Shown: positions 26,174 to 33,836 of the stretch, in pieces
Position numbering within the stretch: position 1 is the stretch's first letter
How the letters are laid out: each line of letters begins with the position of its first letter
Assembly: GCF_039521325.1 (NCBI RefSeq)
Contig: NZ_BAAACD010000008.1
DNA length: 64,000 nt
Source of the DNA: Clostridium_X cadaveris
GTDB taxonomy: Bacteria; Bacillota; Clostridia; Clostridiales; Clostridiaceae
Strand: one strand, 5' to 3'
Made by a program: the position numbers and the translations under genes
The notes under the pieces: model-generated
The model's database searches: none
Seen by the model: the letters and a program-made list of their open reading frames with translations, nothing else
What the model was told of the DNA's origin: nothing

Positions 26174-27571
26174 CTATACTTCTACTAAATACTTTTTCAT
26201 AATTCTAACTGCTACATCTGGAAGCTCAAAACTTAAAAGCCCCATTGCAGATAATATATATGTTTTATCAAGTAAATATTTAGGTCTTTGAGGCTTAAGT
26301 GAATTTAAGCTTTCAGGAGTATATGCTCCAGCTTTTAGAATATCTTGTGGATTATTACTATGCACAAGTACTCCGCCTGTTCCTATAACATATTTAACAC
26401 CTAATAAATCCTTTCCATATTGAGTATATATAACTCCACATGGAGAATATGCTGGTTCTACATATCCACAGTGTCTCTCTAATGCAAGGTCTGTAGCAAC
26501 TTTTGCCATAGCTTCATCAAAATCGATTTCTTCCTGTGTCTGAGGAACCATCATTATATTATCAGCTCTATATTTACAATTCTCTTCAATATTTACGGTC
26601 TTATCTTTAAGATACTTTCTTACTTTTCTAGTTCCTGCTGCCTCCCATAAGGATAGTGCAGAATATCTCATACCTAAGTCTCCTTCTACTGTTCTCTTTG
26701 CAAAAGGTTCCTCAAGTCCTCTTAATGTCACTCCTGGCTTTGATGGTTCTCCATCTGCTAAAGAGTGAATATCTGTTGTGGCTCCACCTATATCTACTAC
26801 AATTAAATCTCCTATGCCTTCTTCGGCATCACTACCTACGCTTAATTCTTCAGCTGCTTTTAAAACAGCTGCTGGAGTTGGCATAAGTATTCCACTTATA
26901 AAACTTTCTGCATTGCTTAAGCCTTTAGCTTCAACGATTCTGCCCATGAAAATCTTTCTGATTTCCTCTCTAGCAGGTTCTACATTTAAAGTATTTAATT
27001 TAGGCATTACATTTCCTGTTATAGAAAAAGGTATTTGAGCTTCTTTAAACAGCTTATTTATATAATCATTAGCAACTTTATTTCCAGCTACTACAACCGG
27101 TATCTTTAAACCACTTTCAGCTAACATCTTAGCATTATGAATTATACAATCTTTGTTTCCACCATCTGTACCGCCAGCTAGTAAGATTATATCGATATTG
27201 CTATTTTTTATTTCGTCAATTTCAAATTCAGTCAATTCATAGCTATATGTCTTTAATACTCTAGCTCCAGCACCTAAAGCTGCTCTCTTAGCCGCTTCTG
27301 CTGTAAGCTCTGGTACTAAGCCTATTGCAATCATCTTAAGTCCACCAGCTGCTGATGAACATGCAAGCTTGTTTACAAAGTTTACTTCTTTACCATCAAG
27401 GTCTTTCATAAGCTTTTCATAGGCTTTGTTGAAACCAATCATTATATCATTTTCAATTGTAGTTATATCTTTCGCAGTCGCTAAAATCTCTTCATTATCT
27501 ATGTCCACAGCTGTGAGCTTAGTATAGGTACTACCAAAATCAATTAATAAATATGCATTCACACTACTCAC
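26174..27571 (-). CDS. glmL: GlmL/MutL, reactivating ATPase of glutamate mutase
   Basis: A 465-residue ASKHA-type ATPase-fold protein. The phosphate-1 motif LIDFGSTYTKLTAV opens the protein, ILLAGGTDGGN and VVDIGGATTDIHS follow, and VIGTGGVLVHS is near the C-terminus. Proteins of this type between the S and E genes are thought to reactivate the mutase by exchanging damaged cobalamin (family knowledge). It starts 22 bp after glmS and is not related to the mismatch-repair MutL despite the alternative name. Confidence 0.95.
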   Translation of the reverse strand: MSSVNAYLLIDFGSTYTKLTAVDIDNEEILATAKDITTIENDIMIGFNKAYEKLMKDLDGKEVNFVNKLACSSAAGGLKMIAIGLVPELTAEAAKRAALGAGARVLKTYSYELTEFEIDEIKNSNIDIILLAGGTDGGNKDCIIHNAKMLAESGLKIPVVVAGNKVANDYINKLFKEAQIPFSITGNVMPKLNTLNVEPAREEIRKIFMGRIVEAKGLSNAESFISGILMPTPAAVLKAAEELSVGSDAEEGIGDLIVVDIGGATTDIHSLADGEPSKPGVTLRGLEEPFAKRTVEGDLGMRYSALSLWEAAGTRKVRKYLKDKTVNIEENCKYRADNIMMVPQTQEEIDFDEAMAKVATDLALERHCGYVEPAYSPCGVIYTQYGKDLLGVKYVIGTGGVLVHSNNPQDILKAGAYTPESLNSLKPQRPKYLLDKTYILSAMGLLSFELPDVAVRIMKKYLVEV

Positions 27572-27593
27572 CCCTATTGGATTTATTTATATA

Positions 27594-28010
27594 TTACTCT
27601 TCTACTTTTAAATCTGTCTTTAAGTCTGCTATTGTAGTTTCTGCTGGTGTTCCTGGTGCATAAATTCTATCAAATCCCATAGCTTTGAATCTCTTATGAA
27701 CTTCGTTCCAGTCTTGCTTTCCAACAACTATGTTTCCACCTACATATAGAAGTATTCCTTCTAATCCAGCTTCATCACATTTATCTCTCATTCCTTGGCA
27801 GTCTAATTCTCCTTGTCCATATAATGAAGATACTACTATAGCATCTGCATTAGTTTCCTTAGCAGCATTTATAAAGTCTTCTTGAGGTGATAACACTCCT
27901 ATATTAATTACCTCAAAACCTGCTTGTGTAAATGCGAAGTCAAGAATTTTATTTCCTACAGCGTGGCAGTCTGATCCTATTACACCTAGGACTATTTTTT
28001 TCTTTTCCAT
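27594..28010 (-). CDS. glmS: Glutamate mutase sigma subunit, B12-binding
   Basis: A 138-residue small subunit of glutamate mutase (MutS). The cobalamin signature DCHAVG (Asp14, His16, Gly19) supplies the lower histidine ligand, and VSSLYGQG and LYVGGNIVVG line the nucleotide-tail pocket. It forms the active complex with GlmE. Although the enzyme needs adenosylcobalamin, I saw no cobalamin riboswitch upstream. It starts 49 bp after the regulator gene, consistent with one operon. Confidence 0.97.
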   Translation of the reverse strand: MEKKKIVLGVIGSDCHAVGNKILDFAFTQAGFEVINIGVLSPQEDFINAAKETNADAIVVSSLYGQGELDCQGMRDKCDEAGLEGILLYVGGNIVVGKQDWNEVHKRFKAMGFDRIYAPGTPAETTIADLKTDLKVEE

Positions 28011-28059
28011 AAAATTGGGCCTCCTAACACTTAATTTTATATTATTAAGAACTAAAGGA

Positions 28060-29028
28060 TTAGCTCTTATAATTTAACTCTACTAATTTTGACTTTAACA
28101 TTTTCACTGAACCCTCATTTAAAGTGTATACGAATTCAATGACATCTTTATTATCCTTATTATATTTTTTGATATCCTTATATCTTCCTGGTGATACTAT
28201 TATCACATCACATCTTTCTATTCCCCTGATTATTTCATCAGTATCAGTTGTGTTACTATAATTTATATCAATTTGGCCTAAGCCAGATTTTTCTAATGCA
28301 CTTTTTATCTTAAATATAAATTCCTCTGATATAGAAAATAATGAGAACCTTGTCCCTTCTCGATATCTAGCAATTTTTACTATAGTACCTAAGTCAGCAT
28401 TTATTGCTACACCTAATGTTTCTTTTCCAAATTCTCTAGTTACATCTTTAACTTCATTTACATGATTGAAAGTTGTAATTATAACCTGACAAGCTTCTAA
28501 TTTACTTCTTGTTTCTCTATCCATTTTTTTTAAATCATTTATTGTTAAAGGAATTACATTCATATCTGTCTTTTTAGTTAGCTCTTTAGCGAAAGTTCTA
28601 GACTGTTCAATATTGCACTCTATATAAAGTGCAGTAATTTTTCTCATCTGATCTATTTTTTCTCTAACTCTCTCTTTAACTATAGACAAAAATTCGTCTA
28701 CTCCTAATCCGCTTTCTAGAGCTTCTTCAAAACCTAAATCCACAAATTTGACTATCTTATCTCTGCTTTCCTTCTGCTCCCAAGTATTGTTTTCTTCTGC
28801 TACAAAAGTCCCTTTTCCCTGATAGGATTTTAGAACTCCTTCTTTTTCTAGCTCTTTATATGCAGATGTTATTGTATTTCTACTAACCTTCAATATCTCA
28901 GAAAGCTCTCTTTCAGTAGGCATTTTTTGTCCAACTTTTAGTAATCCAACTTGTATTTGGTTCATTATCTGCTTCTTTACTTGCAAATACAGAGGTAGTC
29001 CATTTCCTTTAGTAAGAATTATATTCAT
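28060..29028 (-). CDS. GntR-family regulator of the glutamate fermentation operon
   Basis: A 322-residue regulator. The N-terminal winged helix (about 5-75) has the GntR signature with KMPTERELSEILKVSRNTI and GVLKSYQGKGTF. The C-terminal ~200 residues look like an alpha/beta effector-binding domain. It is the first gene on the minus strand before glmS. Its own leader holds a CTAAT-GG-ATTAG palindrome (29050-29067) inside the transcribed region, which points to autorepression and control of the downstream pathway genes. The effector is plausibly glutamate or a pathway intermediate (inference). Confidence 0.88.
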   Translation of the reverse strand: MNIILTKGNGLPLYLQVKKQIMNQIQVGLLKVGQKMPTERELSEILKVSRNTITSAYKELEKEGVLKSYQGKGTFVAEENNTWEQKESRDKIVKFVDLGFEEALESGLGVDEFLSIVKERVREKIDQMRKITALYIECNIEQSRTFAKELTKKTDMNVIPLTINDLKKMDRETRSKLEACQVIITTFNHVNEVKDVTREFGKETLGVAINADLGTIVKIARYREGTRFSLFSISEEFIFKIKSALEKSGLGQIDINYSNTTDTDEIIRGIERCDVIIVSPGRYKDIKKYNKDNKDVIEFVYTLNEGSVKMLKSKLVELNYKS

Positions 29029-29049
29029 TGTACTCCTCCTTTAGCAATT

Positions 29050-29067
29050 GGTCTAATGGATTAGTCC
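29050..29067. promoter_or_regulatory. GntR-type operator in the regulator-glm leader
   Basis: GGTCTAAT-GG-ATTAGTCC: arms pair except for one T-T position, leaving CTAAT-N2-ATTAG, a common GntR operator form. It lies about +10 to +27 from the predicted start. No second copy was found near the gltS promoters. Confidence 0.6.
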
Positions 29068-29083
29068 TTTTGTTGTCTTCTTT

Positions 29084-29112
29084 ATAATATCATAGGAAAT
29101 AATTGCATTCAA
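29084..29112 (-). promoter_or_regulatory. Sigma-A promoter of the glutamate operon
   Basis: On the minus strand, -35 TTGAAT (29107-29112), 17-bp spacer, -10 TATTAT (29084-29089), start near 29077. Confidence 0.6.
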
Positions 29113-29760
29113 TTGTATTTTTGAAAAATTTTAAAATATATGAAATAGTCATATTTGTTCTTATTCTAAATGCAATTTTACATTACTTTATCAAAATTCT
29201 TATCATTTATTTATTAAATTACAATTATTTTGACTATATGATAATATGAAGTCGTTTACTAAAGCTCTATATTATTACATTTTTAGATTTTATATCGTTA
29301 TTTTCCCAAATAAATTTATTTAATTAATTTTATTTTTATAATTATCTTAATTTTTTAAATTTAAAAACATAAATAGTGCCACTTTTTAATTGTCTCCTAT
29401 TTGTAGAAATAGGCCTAATTTTTCTTACTTTTTTTAACACGTGATATGATTCTTTTTATTATATATTTCCATTAATACTTAGTATTTAAATTATCAAATT
29501 ATGTTTATTATCTAAATTTATTCTTATATATAATTATCTTTACCAATTGTAGGAACATTTCTGGTAGACTTTGCAAATTCATTAACTATTACTATATTTA
29601 CTAACTTTATTTAATCAATAATATTCTTTTCTTATATACTATTTTAAGAGTTTAATTAAATTTCTCTAAATTTTTTTCAGAATTTTATCAAAACTTGCCA
29701 AAATAGGATTATAGCTGAGAATTCGTTAGATATTATAGTATTATATTAGAATATTTAGGT
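29113..29760. other. AT-rich intergenic region between the glm operon and gltS copy 1
   Basis: About 650 bp without a credible gene on either strand. The only structured element seen is CCTATTT-GTAG-AAATAGG (29396-29413), a 7-bp hairpin followed by a T-rich stretch on the plus strand, which could be a weak terminator. No riboswitch or T-box was recognised. Confidence 0.5.
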
Positions 29761-29790
29761 TTGTTCACCGTTTTCATTACATTGTATAAT
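29761..29790 (+). promoter_or_regulatory. Promoter of gltS copy 1
   Basis: -35 TTGTTC (29761-29766), 18-bp spacer, -10 TATAAT (29785-29790). It is followed by the leader motif GTAGACTTAATTTA, which is shared with gltS copy 2. Confidence 0.65.
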
Positions 29791-29835
29791 CCTATTGTAG
29801 ACTTAATTTATAATTTAATAATAGGAGGTTTTATA

Positions 29836-31032
29836 ATGGAATTAAATTTAGACATGATCCAAACCTTAGCTTTAGCTATTGTAGCTTATTATGTAGGTAG
29901 CTGGCTAAAAAAGAAAGTGAGCTTTCTTGAAAAGTTCTGTATTCCATCACCTGTTGTAGGAGGACTTATTTTCTCTATTTTAACTTTAATTCTAAAAGAA
30001 GCTGGAATTTTAACTGTATCTTTCGATACAACATTGCAAAGTCCATGCATGTTAGTTTTCTTTACTAGTGTTGGACTTACTGCTAACTTCCAGGTTATCA
30101 AGAAGGGTGGAAAATTACTTATAATTTTCGCAATACTGACTGCAGTGCTTTTAACTCTTCAAAATGTGGTTGGTGTAGGACTTGCTAAGGTGTTAGGACA
30201 AAATCCTTTACTAGGATTAATGGCTGGTTCTATTACAATGACTGGAGGTCACGGTACTGGTGGAAGCTGGGCTCTTGTATTTGAAGAAAGTTACGGAATA
30301 ACTGGTGCTATGGCAATAACTATGGCAGCTGCTACATTCGGACTTGTTTCAGGCAGCTTAATGGGTGGTCCTCTAGGAAGAAAGCTAATCCTTAAAAATG
30401 GATTAAAGCCAGCTGAAGCTGATATTGCAGCTCATGAAAATGTTGCTGCTGATGTTGCTGATGCTAAAGTTTCAAAGATAACATTAAAATCTATGTTTGA
30501 CACATTTGGGTTAATGGCTGTCTGTATGGGACTTGGTACTATAATAGTTAATGGATTAAAAAATATTGGTATAACAATGCCATCTTATATAGGAGCAATG
30601 ATTATAGCTTGTGTTATAGTTAATGTAGCTGGAAAGAAGTTAAATGTTCATCCTGAATGTAATGATATCTTAGGAAATATGGGATTAAACGTATTCTTGT
30701 CAATGGCTCTTATAAGCTTAAAACTTTGGGAATTAAAAGCTGTTGCTGGTCCACTATTAATAATATTACTTGCTCAAACATTGTTAATGGCACTATTTGC
30801 TTACTTTGTGACATTTAGACTTTGTGGAAAGAACTTTGATGCTGCAGTCTTAGCTGCTGGACATTGTGGTTTCGGTATGGGAGCTACTCCAAATGCTATG
30901 GCTAATATGGATGCCGTAACTTCAAGATTCGGCCCATCACCTACAGCATATTTAGTTATTCCAATAGTTGGAGCATTCTTAGTTGATTTTATGAATCTTG
31001 CTGTAATTACTGCATTTGTAAATATGGTATAA
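29836..31032 (+). CDS. gltS: Sodium/glutamate symporter, copy 1
   Basis: A 398-residue GltS family transporter with about ten membrane helices. The two pore loops show the duplicated family pattern: GSITMTGGHGTGG in the first half and GHCGFGMGATPNAMANM in the second. It imports glutamate with Na+ and so would feed the fermentation operon divergently placed upstream. The ATG at 29836 has AGGAGG seven bases ahead; a longer frame from 29761 has no ribosome site and would run through the promoter. It is about two-thirds identical to copy 2, with the same promoter layout, indicating tandem duplication. Confidence 0.95.
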   Translation: MELNLDMIQTLALAIVAYYVGSWLKKKVSFLEKFCIPSPVVGGLIFSILTLILKEAGILTVSFDTTLQSPCMLVFFTSVGLTANFQVIKKGGKLLIIFAILTAVLLTLQNVVGVGLAKVLGQNPLLGLMAGSITMTGGHGTGGSWALVFEESYGITGAMAITMAAATFGLVSGSLMGGPLGRKLILKNGLKPAEADIAAHENVAADVADAKVSKITLKSMFDTFGLMAVCMGLGTIIVNGLKNIGITMPSYIGAMIIACVIVNVAGKKLNVHPECNDILGNMGLNVFLSMALISLKLWELKAVAGPLLIILLAQTLLMALFAYFVTFRLCGKNFDAAVLAAGHCGFGMGATPNAMANMDAVTSRFGPSPTAYLVIPIVGAFLVDFMNLAVITAFVNMV

Positions 31033-31046
31033 GAATTTATTTAATT

Positions 31047-31083
31047 AAAAAGAGTTATAGGGGCCATCCTATAACTCTTTTTT
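31047..31083 (+). terminator. Intrinsic terminator of gltS copy 1
   Basis: AAAAGAGTTATAGG (31047-31061 region), loop GGCCAT, CCTATAACTCTTTT (31068-31081) plus extra T residues. Confidence 0.9.
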
Positions 31084-31593
31084 AGTACCCTAATATTATC
31101 AATAAAAATTAATTTGTAGACTTAATTTACCTTTAACAATATGAGAGATACTAGTTCCTTTTTAGATAAATGGTCTATTTTCAAAAGTCCATTTCCACTT
31201 ATAGAATATCATATCTCCAAGGTCTTTTCAATATATAAATCATAATATTTTAAATATTATATATATACATAAGTATCAATTAATTTTTATTATTCATCAC
31301 ATCTACTATATTATATAATAAATAAAACTATTTAACACATTTACTATTAATCCTTTACATGGTATTTTCGCTCATTTTCCTTGAAATATTGATGTTTATT
31401 CAATTTATATGCATTCATATTCTTTTTTACTCTTTTTTTCTCTATTTTTCTCTTTTTTCGCCTTAATTTTTATCATTTATTTTAAAATTCTCACTTTTTT
31501 TATTATTTTTAATGATTTTACTAAAAACGATTTAAAACGGAGATATATTGCAAAATAAGTAGCTATTTGATGTTATTGCCCAAAAATCTCAAT
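31084..31593. other. AT-rich spacer between the two gltS genes
   Basis: About 510 bp without a gene. It contains an orphan copy of the leader motif GTAGACTTAATTTA at 31116-31129, identical to the leader of gltS copy 1 but not followed by a ribosome site or reading frame. No other structure was seen. Confidence 0.5.
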
Positions 31594-31623
31594 TTGTGTC
31601 AAATTTACTTCTCATTATATAAT
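31594..31623 (+). promoter_or_regulatory. Promoter of gltS copy 2
   Basis: -35 TTGTGT (31594-31599), 18-bp spacer, -10 TATAAT (31618-31623), then GTAGACTTAA. Layout and leader match copy 1. Confidence 0.6.
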
Positions 31624-31663
31624 CTTTTTCGTAGACTTAAATTTAATAATAGGAGGTATTATG

Positions 31664-32872
31664 ATGACAGTTGAATTAAACATGATTCAAACACTTGCCA
31701 TTGCCATTGGCGCGTATTTTTTAGGTAGTTTTTTAAAGAGTAAAATATCTATTCTAGAAAAATTCTGTATTCCTTCTCCAGTTATCGGAGGATTAGTATT
31801 CGCAATTTTTACTTTAATTCTTAGACAAACAAATGTTGCAGTTGTAAAACTAGACACTACTCTTCAAGATCCATTTATGCTAGTATTCTTTACTACAATA
31901 GGTCTTGGAGCAAGTTTTAAAATGATTAAAGCAGGCGGAAAGAAAGTTATATTATTTTTTATCGCTGCTATAACTTTAGTTATTTTACAAGATATCTTGG
32001 GAGTAACAATTTCTAAAGCAATTGGTACTAATCCTTTACTTGGTCTTATAGCTGGTTCTGTAACCATGACAGGCGGACACGGTACTGGTGCTACTTGGGG
32101 GGCATTGTTTGAAAACAATTACGGTCTAGTAGGAGCTAGTACTATTGCTATGGCATCTGCTACTTTTGGTCTTATTTGCGGTAGCTTAATTGGAGGTCCA
32201 ATCGGTAGAAGATTAATAATGAAAAATAAACTTCAAGGTCCTAATGCAAATCTTAACACAGCTAAGGCTGAAGCTGCAGTTGATGTAGCTATGGAAGATG
32301 CAAATGAAACTATAGATACCAAATCTCTATTTAATACATTATCTATAATATTTATAGCTATGGGACTTGGTACAATCCTTGAAAGTGTATTTACTAAAGT
32401 AGGTATAACATTACCTTCTTACATAGATGCAATGATAATTGCTTGTATCATTGTAAACGTTGGCGAAAAAACAGGCAAATTTAAAATCAATAAAAAATGT
32501 ACTGACACTCTTGGTACAATAGGCTTGAATGTTTTCTTATCAATGGCTCTTATAAGTTTAAGACTTTGGGAACTTCAAGAAGTGGCTGGTCCATTAATAA
32601 TATTATTAATAGCCCAAGCAATATTAATGGGTCTTTTCTCTTATTTCATAACATACAAGCTTATGGGAAGAGATTACGATGCAGCTATAATTTCAGCTGG
32701 ACATTGTGGTTTTGGTATGGGAGCTACTCCAAATGCCATGGCTAATATGGATGCTGTAACTTCAAAATTCGGACCATCACCTACAGCTTACTTTGTTTTA
32801 CCTGTTGTTGGAGCATTCTTAATCGACTTCTCCAACTCATTAATAATAACATTATTTACAAATATTCTTTAG
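31664..32872 (+). CDS. gltS: Sodium/glutamate symporter, copy 2
   Basis: A 402-residue GltS family protein paralogous to copy 1 and conserved through the pore loops (GSVTMTGGHGTGA and GHCGFGMGATPNAMANM). The cytosolic loop around residues 190-220 is the most different part. Two adjacent ATG codons are possible; the second (31664) keeps the seven-base spacing from AGGAGG seen in copy 1. Why the cell keeps two symporters, for instance for different affinity or regulation, cannot be read from sequence. It ends at the terminator at 32911-32944. Confidence 0.94.
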   Translation: MTVELNMIQTLAIAIGAYFLGSFLKSKISILEKFCIPSPVIGGLVFAIFTLILRQTNVAVVKLDTTLQDPFMLVFFTTIGLGASFKMIKAGGKKVILFFIAAITLVILQDILGVTISKAIGTNPLLGLIAGSVTMTGGHGTGATWGALFENNYGLVGASTIAMASATFGLICGSLIGGPIGRRLIMKNKLQGPNANLNTAKAEAAVDVAMEDANETIDTKSLFNTLSIIFIAMGLGTILESVFTKVGITLPSYIDAMIIACIIVNVGEKTGKFKINKKCTDTLGTIGLNVFLSMALISLRLWELQEVAGPLIILLIAQAILMGLFSYFITYKLMGRDYDAAIISAGHCGFGMGATPNAMANMDAVTSKFGPSPTAYFVLPVVGAFLIDFSNSLIITLFTNIL

Positions 32873-32910
32873 AATATACCATTAAAATTACTACCATTTT
32901 AAAATTCACC

Positions 32911-32947
32911 AAAATGACTATGACAAATATGCCATAGTCATTTTAAT
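32911..32947 (+). terminator. Intrinsic terminator of gltS copy 2
   Basis: AAAATGACTATG (32911-32922), 10-nt loop, CATAGTCATTTT (32933-32944), T-rich tail. Confidence 0.85.
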
Positions 32948-33043
32948 TTTGTAGCTAATTATCTTATAGTAGCTTTTATTGTACATTTATTACATATCAT
33001 CATTGATTATTTTCCACATTTTATTTATTATTTCCTAGGAAAT

Positions 33044-33736
33044 CTATTTATTTTCTAGTTCATAATATTTCTTAACAGCTTTCGCTATACTTTCTGCAAT
33101 TTTTTGTTGATATGCCTCATCTTTAAGAAGTTGTTCCTCTTGGGGATTTGATAAAAAACCACATTCAACAATTACAGCTGGCCCTTGATATTTGTCCCTA
33201 AGGATCTTATAGTGCTCTCCAGCGGCCTTAGGAAGCCTTTTATTACTACTATCTAAGTTTTCTTTAAAACTGTTTTGAATAGCCTCAGCTAAAATTTTGC
33301 TTTTTTCATAAGTTGAATACCATACTTGAGCTCCTTTAGGCTTTGAATCTGTATACATATTTAAGTGAATACTTATAAACATATCACATTTTGTCTCTTC
33401 TTTTAACTCGCATCTTCTAGTTAAATCAGATATCTTAAATTTACTTGTTTTAATTTTTTCACTTTTAAGATTCACATCATCTTCTCTTGTAAGAAATACT
33501 TTGTATCCATTATCTTCTAATATCTGTCTTAATTTTTTGCTTATAGATAAATTAATATCTTTTTCACTTGTTCCATTTTTCGATTTAGCTCCACCGTCTT
33601 TTCCACCATGTCCTGGATCTATCAAAATACACTTTTGATTTTCATCAGCTTTTACTGAAATCATATTTATTGGAAACACTACCAAAAACGCCATTATAAT
33701 TATTAAAATATTTTTCTTGCATAAATGCATATTCAT
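33044..33736 (-). CDS. cwlD: N-acetylmuramoyl-L-alanine amidase, CwlD-like
   Basis: A 230-residue Amidase_3 family zinc enzyme with an N-terminal signal/anchor (IIIMAFLVVFPINMISVKA). Zinc and catalytic positions are visible: LIDPGHGGKDGG (His and following Glu region), FISIHLNMYTD, and VIVECGFLSNPQE with the catalytic glutamate. CwlD cleaves the stem peptide to make muramic-delta-lactam in spore cortex. The size and single domain fit CwlD, but other small export amidases look similar, so the symbol is tentative. The ATG has AAGGAGG upstream. Confidence 0.8.
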   Translation of the reverse strand: MNMHLCKKNILIIIMAFLVVFPINMISVKADENQKCILIDPGHGGKDGGAKSKNGTSEKDINLSISKKLRQILEDNGYKVFLTREDDVNLKSEKIKTSKFKISDLTRRCELKEETKCDMFISIHLNMYTDSKPKGAQVWYSTYEKSKILAEAIQNSFKENLDSSNKRLPKAAGEHYKILRDKYQGPAVIVECGFLSNPQEEQLLKDEAYQQKIAESIAKAVKKYYELENK

Positions 33737-33800
33737 GTTTTATCCTCCTTAACTACTCTTAAACTCATGAAAGTAGTTTATCCACATGTTCAAAAAAATA

Positions 33801-33832
33801 TAAGGAGCGTCAGTTTAAACTGACACTCCTTA
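33801..33832 (-). terminator. Intrinsic terminator of the Na/Pi cotransporter gene
   Basis: TAAGGAG-C-GTCAGTTT pairs with AAACTGAC-A-CTCCTTA (one mismatch), followed by TTTTTTT on the minus strand. Confidence 0.85.
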
Positions 33833-33836
33833 AAAT

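Noticed and set aside
29396..29413. CCTATTT-GTAG-AAATAGG hairpin as a regulatory RNA
   Set aside because: Only 7 bp with a weak tail and no gene attached; not enough to call more than a possible weak terminator.
29029..29760. Search for a cobalamin riboswitch or T-box before the B12-dependent glutamate mutase operon
   Set aside because: No B12-box-like or T-box-like sequence was seen on the operon strand; only a promoter and a GntR-type palindrome.
29761..29835. N-terminal extension of gltS copy 1
   Set aside because: It would run through the promoter and leader; the ATG at 29836 has AGGAGG and matches the start of copy 2.
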